From NCBI GenBank assembly GCA_049322715.1, contig JBMOQP010000032.1, forward strand, positions 1-63,484: DNA of 63,484 nt. The letters are read 5' to 3'. The position numbers and the translations under genes are program-made. Positions 38,242-48,400 of this stretch are shown here, one piece after another. Below the pieces are notes generated by a model. That model made no database searches, had not been told where the DNA came from, and worked only from the letters and a program-made list of their open reading frames with translations. This DNA is from Thiofaba sp049322715. GTDB taxonomy: Bacteria > Pseudomonadota > Gammaproteobacteria > Halothiobacillales > Halothiobacillaceae. Position 1 is the first letter of the stretch. Each line of letters begins with the position of its first letter.

Positions 38242-39348
38242 ATGCGCCTGAGCCTTCCCAGAGAGACCTTTCTGCCTGCGATCAATCAGGTCATGGGCGC
38301 CGTGGAACGCCGCCAGACCCTGCCCATCCTTGGCAACCTGCTGATCGAGGCTTCCTCCAACACTGTGCGTCTCACCGCCACGGATCTGGAAATGGAACTG
38401 GTGACCGAAATCAGCGTGCTGGTCGACCAGGAAGGCGCCACCACCATCCCTGCGCGCAAGCTGCTGGATATCTGCCGCACCTTGCCCGAGGGCTGCGACA
38501 TCACCCTCAGCGTGGATGGCGGCCAGGCCGTGATCCAGGCCGAACGCAGCCGCTTCCAGCTGGCCACCCTGCCAGCCGAGGACTTCCCTCGCATCGAGGC
38601 CCTGCGTGATCCGCAGTCGCTGGTCATCCGCCAGGGTGTGCTGAAGAACATCATCCAGCACGTGGCCTTCGCCATGGCCCAGCAGGATGTGCGCTACTAC
38701 CTCAATGGCATGCTGCTCGAACTTGCGCCCCAGGCCCTGCGCGGCGCGACCACCGATGGCCACCGCCTGGCCCTGTGCGAGGCCCCGGCCGAGCTTTCGG
38801 TCGGCGAGATCCGCCAGGTCATCGTGCCGCGCAAGGGGGTGCTTGAGCTGCAGCGCCTGCTCGGCGAGGGCGATGCCGAGGCGCACATCGAAGTGGACGC
38901 GAACCACCTCCGCGTGGACATGGGCACCCTGCGCCTGACCAGCAAGCTGGTGGACGGTCGTTTCCCGGATTACCAACGCGTCATACCGACCAGCAGCGAC
39001 AAACGCCTGACCGTCGGCCGTGAATCCCTGCGCCAGGCCCTGACTCGCGCAGCAATCCTCTCTAGCGAAAAATTCAAGGGTGCGCGCTTCACCCTAGAGG
39101 GTGACCTGCTCTCCATCGAGACGCAGAACCCAGAACGCGAGAATTCGCGCGAGGAATTACTGGCCGAGTACCAGGGCGAACCGCTCACCATCGGCTTCAA
39201 CATCGCCTACCTGCTCGACGTGTTGAACACCCTGCAGGATGCGGAAGTCAGCCTGGAACTGCGCAATGCCGAGAGCAGTGGGGTCATCCACCACGAGGGT
39301 GGTGAAGGCATGCGCTGCACCTACGTGATCATGCCGATGCGCCTGTGA
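38242..39348 (+). CDS. dnaN: DNA polymerase III beta sliding clamp
   Basis: The 368-residue clamp (MRLSLPRETFLPAINQVMGAVERRQTLPIL) has three repeats of the clamp fold and ends with the conserved YVIMPMRL. It tethers polymerase III to DNA and regulates DnaA via Hda. AAGGAG lies five bases before the ATG. A gap of 364 bp to recF, longer than usual, is filled with palindromic repeats. Confidence 0.97.
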   Translation: MRLSLPRETFLPAINQVMGAVERRQTLPILGNLLIEASSNTVRLTATDLEMELVTEISVLVDQEGATTIPARKLLDICRTLPEGCDITLSVDGGQAVIQAERSRFQLATLPAEDFPRIEALRDPQSLVIRQGVLKNIIQHVAFAMAQQDVRYYLNGMLLELAPQALRGATTDGHRLALCEAPAELSVGEIRQVIVPRKGVLELQRLLGEGDAEAHIEVDANHLRVDMGTLRLTSKLVDGRFPDYQRVIPTSSDKRLTVGRESLRQALTRAAILSSEKFKGARFTLEGDLLSIETQNPERENSREELLAEYQGEPLTIGFNIAYLLDVLNTLQDAEVSLELRNAESSGVIHHEGGEGMRCTYVIMPMRL

Positions 39349-39559
39349 TCCGAACGGACTTGTCCTCACCGTGTTGGGAGACGCCCCGGACCTCCCTGTG
39401 GAGGTCCCTTCCGGGGCTGCCCAACATCGGTTCGGCCTGCGCCATGGGCCCCGGCCGTCCTGCGGAGCTACGCTCCACAAATGACTCGACGCCCTCCAGG
39501 CTGCCGGGGGCTCGCACGGCTCCGCGTTCGCTCTCCGTGCCTACTCGGTCGCATCCTGG
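39349..39559. other. Intergenic stretch after dnaN
   Basis: A hairpin at about 39384-39416 (CCCCGGACCTCC, loop CTGT, GGAGGTCC then TTCCGGGG) may end the dnaN transcript. The remaining sequence shows no gene. Confidence 0.5.
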
Positions 39560-39612
39560 TCCCTCATCGAAGGCCCTTGCAGCATCCATGCTGCAAGCCC
39601 CTTCGGGGTTGG
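39560..39612 (-). repeat. Palindromic element, variant copy (loop ATCCAT, arms GCAGC/GCTGC)
   Basis: Read on the minus strand: ACCCC-GAA-GGGGCTT, then hairpin GCAGC-ATGGAT-GCTGC, then AAGGG and a shortened tail GAGGGA. It has the modules of the 63-bp element but different arm bases that still pair. It abuts the full copy at 39613. Confidence 0.75.
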
Positions 39613-39675
39613 TCCCTCCTCTCGTTCCCTTCGGCCATCCATGGCCGAAGCCCCTGCGGGGTACGGCCCTCGAGA
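39613..39675 (-). repeat. 63-bp palindromic element, full copy upstream of recF
   Basis: On the minus strand it reads TCTCGAGGGCCGTACCCCGC, the GGGG partner, a hairpin with arms CTTCGGCC/GGCCGAAG and loop ATGGAT, and the tail GAACGAGAGGAGGGA. It differs at only a few positions from the copies inside mshI and the PilN-like gene. This copy is intergenic, 37 bases before recF. Confidence 0.9.
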
Positions 39676-39712
39676 GCGGCCGTCGAGACCCGGGGAGGCA
39701 GTCCATCCGGGC

Positions 39713-40780
39713 ATGATCATCGAGCACCTGACGATCCGGCACCTGCGCGCCATCGGGCAGGCGGAACTGGATCTTGCCCCCGGTATCAACCTGTTCAGTG
39801 GCAGCAATGGCGCGGGCAAGACCAGCGTGCTCGAGGCCGTGCACGTGCTGGCGACGGGACGATCCTTCCGTGCTGCCCAGCTGGATACCATCCGCCAGCA
39901 TGGCCAGGCGGACCTGATCCTCGCCGCGCGGGTGAAGGATGGCGCTGCCGTGCACCGGATCGGCCTGAGCAAGGGAGCGGAGGGACTCGCACTGCGTCTC
40001 GACGCTACCCCGGCCGAACGGCTTTCCGACCTTGCGCGCTATCTCGCGGTCATCACCCTGCACGCCGACAGCGACCAGCTGGTGCAGGGGGGGCCTTCGC
40101 TGCGGCGACGCTTTCTCGACTGGTGGCTGTTCCACGTCCGGCCGGCCTTCTTTGCCGAATGGATGCGCTATCAGCGCCTGCTCAAGCAGCGCAACGCCGC
40201 CTTGCGCACCGATCCGCGCCAGCTTCCGGTCTGGGACGAGCCGCTTGCGCAGGCGGGGGAGGTGGTGGCCGGCTTCCGGCGCGAGGCGGCCGAGCGGCTG
40301 ATGGGGCAGCTCGAACTTCGCCTGGTCGAATTCGGCGACTTTGCCGGCTTCGCTTGGTCGCTCCATTCCGGCTGGAGTCGTGGCGAACCCTTGCTGGAGG
40401 TGCTGCAGCGCACGCGGATGAGGGATAGGGAGCAGGGGTTCACCGCGCAGGGCCCGCACCGGGCCGAGCTGCGCCTGCAACTCGAGGGTCGCGAGGCGAA
40501 AGAGGTGCTCTCGCGCGGCCAGCAGAAGACCCTTGCCACTCTGATGCTGCTGAGTCTGGCTGAGACCTACCGTCTCGAGCGGCAGGCTCTGCCTGTGATC
40601 CTGCTCGACGACCTCGCGGCCGAACTGGACGGGCGGCACCGCGAGCACCTGCTCCAGCACCTGACCGGCCTCGGCGGGCAGATACTGCTCAGCGCTCTCG
40701 AGGGCGGCGAGCTTGCCCCCTGGCTGCCATCCTCCACCCGGCGTTTCGCCGTGCGGGCTGGCATCGTCACCGTGCTATGA
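39713..40780 (+). CDS. recF: DNA repair/replication protein RecF
   Basis: RecF with RecO and RecR loads RecA on gapped DNA. The start at 39713 (MIIEHLTIRHLRAIGQAELD) is chosen; upstream codons are repeat DNA. The 355-residue SMC-like ATPase has Walker A SGSNGAGKTSVLEA, signature LSRGQQKTLATLMLL and Walker B ILLDDLAAELD. Standard place between dnaN and gyrB. Confidence 0.95.
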   Translation: MIIEHLTIRHLRAIGQAELDLAPGINLFSGSNGAGKTSVLEAVHVLATGRSFRAAQLDTIRQHGQADLILAARVKDGAAVHRIGLSKGAEGLALRLDATPAERLSDLARYLAVITLHADSDQLVQGGPSLRRRFLDWWLFHVRPAFFAEWMRYQRLLKQRNAALRTDPRQLPVWDEPLAQAGEVVAGFRREAAERLMGQLELRLVEFGDFAGFAWSLHSGWSRGEPLLEVLQRTRMRDREQGFTAQGPHRAELRLQLEGREAKEVLSRGQQKTLATLMLLSLAETYRLERQALPVILLDDLAAELDGRHREHLLQHLTGLGGQILLSALEGGELAPWLPSSTRRFAVRAGIVTVL

Positions 40781-40816
40781 TGCCGAAGTTTTGATCATTC
40801 CCCGGTCGCAAGAAAC

Positions 40817-43240
<2,424 letters not shown>

Positions 43241-43260
43241 TTCCCCTTTGGGGTGGGGCG

Positions 43261-43294
43261 CCTCGAAAAACCCCAAGGATGGGGTTTTTCGAGG
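43261..43294. repeat. 14-bp perfect hairpin after gyrB, loop AAGGAT
   Basis: CCTCGAAAAACCCC pairs perfectly with GGGGTTTTTCGAGG around AAGGAT. The loop recalls the ATGGAT loop of the palindromic elements. It may be the first of two stems ending the gyrB message. Confidence 0.8.
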
Positions 43295-43322
43295 TTCCCG
43301 GTGGGGAACATGTTCGGCATCG

Positions 43323-43346
43323 AAAGGCCCTCCAGCGGGCCTTTTT
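43323..43346 (+). terminator. Rho-independent terminator after gyrB
   Basis: AAAGGCCC (43323-43330) pairs with GGGCCTTT (43337-43344) around TCCAGC, followed by a run of five T. It lies 46 bases before lemA and separates the origin operon from it. Confidence 0.85.
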
Positions 43347-43391
43347 GCTGTCCTGCTATGATCGGGACACGACTTGCGCAAGGAGATACGC

Positions 43392-43970
43392 ATGAGCATC
43401 GCCCTGATCGTCATCCTGGCCCTGATCGGCGCCCTGCTGCTGTATGGCGTGCTGATCTACAACAACCTGGTCAGCCTCAAGCACGGGGTGAGCAAGGCCT
43501 GGTCGAACATCGACGTGCTGCTCAAGCAGCGCCACGACGAGCTGCCCAAGCTGGTCGAGACCTGCCGCCAGTACATGAAATTCGAGCAGGAAACCCTGGA
43601 AAAGGTCATGCGCGCCCGCAGCCATGTGCAGGCGGCGCGCGAGGCGCATGACGTGCGCGACCTTGGCCAGGCGGAGGGCGAGCTGCGCCTCGGCCTCGGC
43701 AACCTGTTCGCGGTGGCCGAGGACTATCCGGAACTGAAGGCGAACGAGACCTTCCAGCACCTGCAGGCGCGCATCTCCGGCCTGGAGAGCTCGATCGCCG
43801 ACCGGCGCGAGTTCTACAACGAATCGGTCAATGCCAACAACGTGCGCATCGAGCAGTTCCCGGACGTGATCGTCGCCCGCCTGTTCGCCTTCAAGCCCTT
43901 CGATCTGCTCGAGTTCTCGGAAGGTGAAAAGGCCGATGTCGACATGAGGGCCTTGTTCGGCCAGCACTAA
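43392..43970 (+). CDS. lemA: LemA family protein
   Basis: 192 residues from ATG 43392 (AGGAGA upstream): an N-terminal membrane helix (3-23), then a helical cytosolic or periplasmic domain with LVSLKHGVSKAWSNIDVLLKQRHDELPKL-type core and YNESVNANNVRIEQFPDVIVARLFAF, hallmark of LemA. The function is unknown; LemA genes often sit beside membrane-bound putative peptidases or ligases. The next gene starts 15 bases on. Confidence 0.9.
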   Translation: MSIALIVILALIGALLLYGVLIYNNLVSLKHGVSKAWSNIDVLLKQRHDELPKLVETCRQYMKFEQETLEKVMRARSHVQAAREAHDVRDLGQAEGELRLGLGNLFAVAEDYPELKANETFQHLQARISGLESSIADRREFYNESVNANNVRIEQFPDVIVARLFAFKPFDLLEFSEGEKADVDMRALFGQH

Positions 43971-43985
43971 GGAAGGCCCCACGCC

Positions 43986-44891
43986 GTGCAGGCCCTGTTC
44001 GACCATATCGCGCGCGACCCCGAACTGGGCTTCCTCCTTCTCTTCCTCGCGGGCCTGTTCCTGGTCGGCGCTTATCGCTTCCTGCGCCTGCAAGCCCGTC
44101 GGCGACTGATGGAGGACACGCCCACCTCGCGCATCCGCTCGGCCACGCAGGGCTATGTCGAACTCGAGGGACATGCCCGCCTGATGGACGGTCCGCCGAT
44201 CCTCTCTCCCCTGACCCACACCGAGTGCGCCTGGTACCGCTTCAAGGTGGAAAAGCGCGAGCAGGATGACAACCGCACGCGCTGGGTCGTGATCCGCCAT
44301 GGGACAAGCTCCAGCTTGTTCCTGCTCGAAGACGGCACCGGGGAGTGCGTGGTCGATCCCGACGGCGCCATCGTCGAACCGGCCTACCGGCGCAGTTGGC
44401 TCGGGGCCACTCCGCATCCGGGAGGGGGGCTGGCCGCGTCGTGGATGAGTTCCGGCGACTACCGCTACACCGAGGAGCTGATCCAGCCCGGCGAGCAGGT
44501 CTACGCCCTGGGCTGGTTCACCAGCCATGATGCACTGCATGTCAGCCCGCAGGAACGCAGGCGCGACACGGTGATCGCCTGGAAGAAGGACCCCCGGATG
44601 CAGAGGCGGTTCGATGCCAACGGCGATGGTCGCCTGGATGAGGCAGAGTTCGCCGTGCTGCGCGAGGAGGCCCTCCGGCACGCGGAGGTGGTCCACCGGG
44701 AACAGGCCCTCCTGCCGCAGACCCATGTCCTGTGCGCCGACCCCCAGGGAAGACCCTTCCTCCTATCCACCCATGACCAGCACCGGCTGGCCCGCCGACT
44801 CCGCCTCCATGCCTGGCTGTGGCTGGCGGCCGCGCTGGCGTCGCTCGGGGTGCTCGTCCACCTCCTGACCGATCTTGTGCCGGCAGGATGA
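43986..44891 (+). CDS. GIDE-domain membrane protein with an EF-hand-like loop
   Basis: 301 residues, GTG start 43986. One helix near the N-terminus (18-35) and one near the end (275-296) flank a GIDE-type domain (E3-ligase-like, named for growth inhibition and differentiation proteins): SPLTHTECAWYRFKVEKRE, DGTGECVVDPDGA and YRYTEELIQPGEQVYALGWF. Between them is an EF-hand-like calcium loop FDANGDGRLDEAEF. It is an operon partner of lemA. No RING finger is seen, so ligase activity is not implied. Confidence 0.8.
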   Translation: MQALFDHIARDPELGFLLLFLAGLFLVGAYRFLRLQARRRLMEDTPTSRIRSATQGYVELEGHARLMDGPPILSPLTHTECAWYRFKVEKREQDDNRTRWVVIRHGTSSSLFLLEDGTGECVVDPDGAIVEPAYRRSWLGATPHPGGGLAASWMSSGDYRYTEELIQPGEQVYALGWFTSHDALHVSPQERRRDTVIAWKKDPRMQRRFDANGDGRLDEAEFAVLREEALRHAEVVHREQALLPQTHVLCADPQGRPFLLSTHDQHRLARRLRLHAWLWLAAALASLGVLVHLLTDLVPAG

Positions 44892-44948
44892 GGGAGGATG
44901 TGGAACAATACGCCGCCCCATCCACCGCCGACGCACTGAAGAACGACG

Positions 44949-45713
44949 ATGAAAATCGCCACCTGGAACGTGAACTCCCTGCGCGTGCGCCTGCCGCAGG
45001 TGCTCGACTGGATCGGGACCGAGCAGCCTGACATCCTCGCCCTGCAGGAGACCAAACTGACCGACGAGCTGTTCCCGCTGGAGGCCTTCCGTGCGCTGGG
45101 CTTTGATGCCGCCTTTTCCGGCCAACCTACCTACAACGGCGTGGCGGTGCTGGCGCGTCAGCCTCTCCAGGATGTGGTGACCGACATCCCGGGCTTCGAG
45201 GACCACCAGCGCCGCGTGCTGGCGGTCACCGTCGGCGGCATCCGGGTCATCAACCTGTACGTCGTCAACGGCGAGGCAGTGGGCTCGGACAAGTTCGCCT
45301 ACAAGCTCGCCTGGCTGGAGGCCGCGCACGACTGGATCCGCGACGAGCTGCAGCGTCATCCGGAGACGGTGGTGCTGGGCGACTTCAACATCGCCCCGGA
45401 CGACCGCGACGTGCACGACCCCGAGGCCTGGCGCGAGAAGATCCTCTGCTCCACTCCCGAGCGCGAGGCCCTGCGCCGCCTACTCGACCTTGGCCTGTCC
45501 GACGTCTTCCGCCGGTTCGAGCAGCCGGAAAAGACCTTCAGCTGGTGGGACTACCGCATGAACGGTTTCCGGCGTAACCTTGGCCTACGCATCGACCTGA
45601 TCCTGGCGAGCAAGCCGCTGGCCGCCCGCTGCACGGCATCGGGCATCGACAAGGTGCCGCGCGGCTGGGAACGCCCGTCGGACCACGCTCCTGCCTGGGC
45701 ACGGTTCGATTGA
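44949..45713 (+). CDS. xthA: Exodeoxyribonuclease III
   Basis: AP endonuclease and 3'-5' exonuclease in base excision repair. 254 residues: MKIATWNVNSLRVRLPQVLDW, metal-binding ILALQETKLTDE, YNGVAVLAR, GDFNIAPDDRDVHD and the catalytic SDHAPAWARFD end. Complete and of normal length. Confidence 0.95.
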   Translation: MKIATWNVNSLRVRLPQVLDWIGTEQPDILALQETKLTDELFPLEAFRALGFDAAFSGQPTYNGVAVLARQPLQDVVTDIPGFEDHQRRVLAVTVGGIRVINLYVVNGEAVGSDKFAYKLAWLEAAHDWIRDELQRHPETVVLGDFNIAPDDRDVHDPEAWREKILCSTPEREALRRLLDLGLSDVFRRFEQPEKTFSWWDYRMNGFRRNLGLRIDLILASKPLAARCTASGIDKVPRGWERPSDHAPAWARFD

Positions 45714-45837
45714 TACCTCGGCCCGTTCAGGGCGGGTCGGTTGGACAGGCTTGTCCCTCCTCTCGGCCCCCTCGAGGTAACCGCTCTTGAGGGCGGGACA
45801 GGCCCTTCGACAACGCTCAGGACAGGCACTTTCGACA
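45714..45837. other. xthA-mshI gap made of repeat fragments
   Basis: TGTCCCTCCTCTCGG at about 45751 is an inverted tail fragment of the 63-bp element, joined to CCCCTCGAGG. Then come two degenerate tandem units, CCCTTCGACAACGCTCAGGA (45812 on) and ACTTTCGACAATGCTCGGGA (45829 on), related to a motif widely seen between bacterial genes. The mshI ATG lies inside the second unit. No strong promoter or ribosome-binding site is visible. Confidence 0.65.
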
Positions 45838-46941
45838 ATGCTCGGGATAGGCTTTCTGAAAAGGAACAAGGCATCCGCCCAAGGCCGGGTTGGTATTGCC
45901 ATCGGCGCGCAGGGCATGCTCGCCGTGCGGGTGGACAGCCCTTTCGGCCCTCGTCCGCGCATTGAGGCCTGTGCCTACCACTCCCCTGCGAGCGAGGCTT
46001 CGTTTCCGCAGGCCTTCGCCGACTTCGCGCGTGATTTGTCTGCCGACGGGCTGCCCGTCGTCGTGTCCGTGAATTCCCAGTTGGCCAGCCTGCTCCAGCT
46101 GTCGCTGCCCGAAGTGCCCGAAGCGGAGCTGGCCAGCGCGCTCAAGTTCCGTGCCCGCGAAATAAGCCCCGTTCCGGTGGACGACATGGTGCTCGATTAT
46201 GTCGAGGTGCCGGGCATGCGCGCGCGGGGCGGGGAAAAGACCGGCTACTGCGCGGTGGCGCGCCTCTCGCAGATGCGAGCCCTGCGCGATGCGCTCAAGT
46301 CTTCCGGCATGACCCTTGCGGCCATCGACATCGAGGACATGGTCCTGCGCCACCTGCTGGCCCGGTTTCAGCCGGGGGAAGAGAACGGCGCCCTCCTGTT
46401 CGTCGGCGCGCAAGGGTCGCGCGTCATCGTGGCGCGCGGCGACAGGCTCTACCTGTTCCGCTCCAGCAATATCGGAGCCCATCATCTCGAGGGCCGTACC
46501 CCGCAGGGGCTTCGGCCAGGGATGGCCGAAGGGACCGAGAGGAGGGATCAGCTGCAACAGGACCGCCTTGATCAAGGCGAAGGACTCTCCCTCGGCCGGG
46601 TCGAGGGGCTGGTGCTGGAGATCCAGCGCACGCTGGATTTCTACGACAGCCATTTCACCGATCCCCCGCCGCGGCAGATCTGGCTGGCACCGGGCTGGCC
46701 GTTCATCCCGCACCTCGCCCGCCAGCTCGGCGACCAGCTGCGCCTTCCCCTGCGCGAGATCGCGCTGGCCGATGTATTCGACGGCACCCAGCGGATAGCC
46801 GGCCAGCCGGCGGACCTGGCCTGCCTGGCGCTGGGCGCCGCCCTTCGTCCCCGGGAAGGGGGATCTCGAGGGCCACACCCCAGAGGGGCTTCCGACATGG
46901 ATGTCGGAAGGGACCGAGAGGAGGGAGCAACAAGTCGATGA
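45838..46941 (+). CDS. mshI: MSHA biogenesis protein MshI (PilM-like)
   Basis: Cytoplasmic actin-like protein that docks the pilus inner-membrane complex. 367 residues from ATG 45838: GRVGIAIGAQGMLAVRVD, ALKFRAREISPVPVDDMVLDY, VARLSQMRALRDALKSSGM and LEIQRTLDFYDSHF match MshI/PilM. Two 63-bp palindromic elements lie in frame: one encodes residues 217-237 (LEGRTPQGLRP...), in a loop before the LEIQRTL helix; the other, read in a different frame, encodes most of the last 26 residues (SRGPHPRGASDMD...). Both keep the gene open. First gene of the MSHA unit; it overlaps the next as ATGA. Confidence 0.88.
   Translation: MLGIGFLKRNKASAQGRVGIAIGAQGMLAVRVDSPFGPRPRIEACAYHSPASEASFPQAFADFARDLSADGLPVVVSVNSQLASLLQLSLPEVPEAELASALKFRAREISPVPVDDMVLDYVEVPGMRARGGEKTGYCAVARLSQMRALRDALKSSGMTLAAIDIEDMVLRHLLARFQPGEENGALLFVGAQGSRVIVARGDRLYLFRSSNIGAHHLEGRTPQGLRPGMAEGTERRDQLQQDRLDQGEGLSLGRVEGLVLEIQRTLDFYDSHFTDPPPRQIWLAPGWPFIPHLARQLGDQLRLPLREIALADVFDGTQRIAGQPADLACLALGAALRPREGGSRGPHPRGASDMDVGRDREEGATSR
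46485..46547 (+). repeat. 63-bp palindromic element in frame in mshI
   Basis: Modules: TCTCGAGGGCCGT, small stem ACCCC-GCA-GGGG, hairpin CTTCGGCC-AGGGAT-GGCCGAAG, tail GGACCGAGAGGAGGGA. The length is a multiple of three and none of the six frames has a stop. One base differs from the copy at 47372. Confidence 0.92.
46864..46926 (+). repeat. 63-bp palindromic element at the mshI 3' end
   Basis: Same modules and length; hairpin arms CTTCCGAC/GTCGGAAG with loop ATGGAT, so the arms differ from other copies but still pair. It forms the C-terminus of MshI, and its tail AGGAGGGA lies 12 bases before the ATG of the next gene, where it can serve as ribosome-binding site. Confidence 0.92.
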
Positions 46942-47669
46942 AGTATCTGCTCAATCTCTACACCGACGAGCTGCGCGAGCGCCCTCTTCCCTACGGCTTG
47001 CCGTTGCTGGTGGCCACCCTTCTGGCCACGGCCGGCCTGCTGCTGGGCTACGGCCTGTGGACGCAGCATCGGCTGAATGGCATGGAAGAGAATCAGCGAC
47101 AGCTGCAGGCAAAGCAGGAGACATTGAAAGTCTCGATCGCCTCGCTCGAGGGTCAGCTCGTGAAACAGGACCAGCTCGACGCGGTGGAGCGGGGGCTGGC
47201 CCGCTTGCGGCAGGGCAACGCCCAGCGGGAGATGCTGCTGGCCGAGATGCAAGGGCAGGTGGAGCATCCGTTTGGAGGATTTTCGCGCCCGCTCCATGGC
47301 CTGGCCGCCGCCCATGGACAGGGCGTGTGGCTGACTCGCATCCAGCTGACGGCCGAACTCGCGCGGCGCGATCTCGAGGGCCGTACCCCGCAGGGGCTTC
47401 GGCCAGGGATGGCCGAAGGGTCCGAGAGGAGGGATCAGCAGCGAAGGCAGGACGAGCGGCCCCTGTCCATGGGCGTGCGCCTGTCCGGACGCATGCACCA
47501 GGGGCAGCAGCTGCCTCGCTACATGGATGCCCTGGCCGAGGCGGATGCCTTCCGGGGACTGCGCTTCAACAGCATGCAAGCCCTTCGCCTTGACGGGGAT
47601 GACAAGACCATCGCCTTCCTGATCAGCACCCGCGCGGACGACCCGCTGGAACAGGAGGAAGGACAATGA
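46938..47669 (+). CDS. PilN-like MSHA assembly protein (MshI2)
   Basis: 243 residues with a short cytoplasmic start (MKYLLNLYTDELRERPLPYG), one membrane helix (about 22-42), a coiled coil (48-95) and a ferredoxin-like periplasmic PilN domain (GVWLTRIQL, QLPRYMDALAEADAFRGLRF). Residues near 146-166 (LEGRTPQGLRPGMAE...) are encoded by a 63-bp palindromic element placed between two beta strands. It overlaps mshI and mshJ as ATGA. It should bridge MshI and MshJ. Confidence 0.82.
   Translation: MKYLLNLYTDELRERPLPYGLPLLVATLLATAGLLLGYGLWTQHRLNGMEENQRQLQAKQETLKVSIASLEGQLVKQDQLDAVERGLARLRQGNAQREMLLAEMQGQVEHPFGGFSRPLHGLAAAHGQGVWLTRIQLTAELARRDLEGRTPQGLRPGMAEGSERRDQQRRQDERPLSMGVRLSGRMHQGQQLPRYMDALAEADAFRGLRFNSMQALRLDGDDKTIAFLISTRADDPLEQEEGQ
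47372..47434 (+). repeat. 63-bp palindromic element in frame in the PilN-like gene
   Basis: Identical to the copy at 46485 apart from GGGTCC in place of GGGACC, and read in the same frame, giving the same peptide with one change (T to S). The near identity suggests recent movement or gene conversion. Confidence 0.92.
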
Positions 47670-48400
47670 TCCCGGCCCGCCTCAAGCCTGCCATGAGCAG
47701 GGTCGCCGGGCCCCTCCGGCAGCGTTTCGAGGCGCTGCAGCCCCGCGAACGCCTGCTCATCATCACTGTGGGGGCGGCCCTGGTTTGGGCCCTCGCACAG
47801 ATGCTCTATTTCAATGCCGCCGCCGTGCGTGAGAAACAGCTGCTCTCAGCCGCCAGCGAGGCCCGTCAGCAGCTGGCCCTGCTTGAAGCGCGTGAGCAGA
47901 TCCTGCGTATCCAGCTGGCCGAAGGGTCGCTGGTCGCGTTGGAGTCGAAACGTGGCGAGCTCGTGCGCAGGCAGGCGGATCTGGATGCCGAGTTGAAGCA
48001 GCAGGGCCGCAGGCTGATGGATGCGGAGCGCATGCGGCAGGTGCTGCATGAGCTGCTGCAGGGTTCGAACCTTAGCCTGATCGCCCTCCGCCGGCTGCCG
48101 CCGGAGCTCGTCTTCGGCTCGTTGGCGGAGGGAGTCGATCCGGCCGCGGGTGGCGAGGGCTCGGATGCGAAGCCCGCCCGGGCTGCCGGTGGGCAGGGCC
48201 TTGCGCTTTACCGTCACCCCGTGCAGATCGAACTCGAAGGCCGCTATGTCGACATGGTGCGCTATCTGGAACGGCTGGAGGCAAGCCCCTGGCGGCTGAT
48301 GTGGCAGGAGCTGGACATCGAGACCCGCGATTATCCGAGCGCCCGCATGCGCCTGACCGTCTACACCCTGAGCCTGCAGGAGGACTGGATCGGTGTCTGA
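47666..48400 (+). CDS. mshJ: MSHA biogenesis protein MshJ (PilO-like)
   Basis: 244 residues: one membrane helix (about 31-50, LLIITVGAALVWALAQMLYF), a coiled coil (53-130) and a PilO-like C-terminal domain (HPVQIELEGRYVDMVRYLERLEASPWRLMWQELDIE). Forms the inner-membrane alignment complex with the PilN-like protein. ATGA overlap at its start, and eight bases shared with mshK at its end. No palindromic element inside. Confidence 0.85.
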   Translation: MIPARLKPAMSRVAGPLRQRFEALQPRERLLIITVGAALVWALAQMLYFNAAAVREKQLLSAASEARQQLALLEAREQILRIQLAEGSLVALESKRGELVRRQADLDAELKQQGRRLMDAERMRQVLHELLQGSNLSLIALRRLPPELVFGSLAEGVDPAAGGEGSDAKPARAAGGQGLALYRHPVQIELEGRYVDMVRYLERLEASPWRLMWQELDIETRDYPSARMRLTVYTLSLQEDWIGV

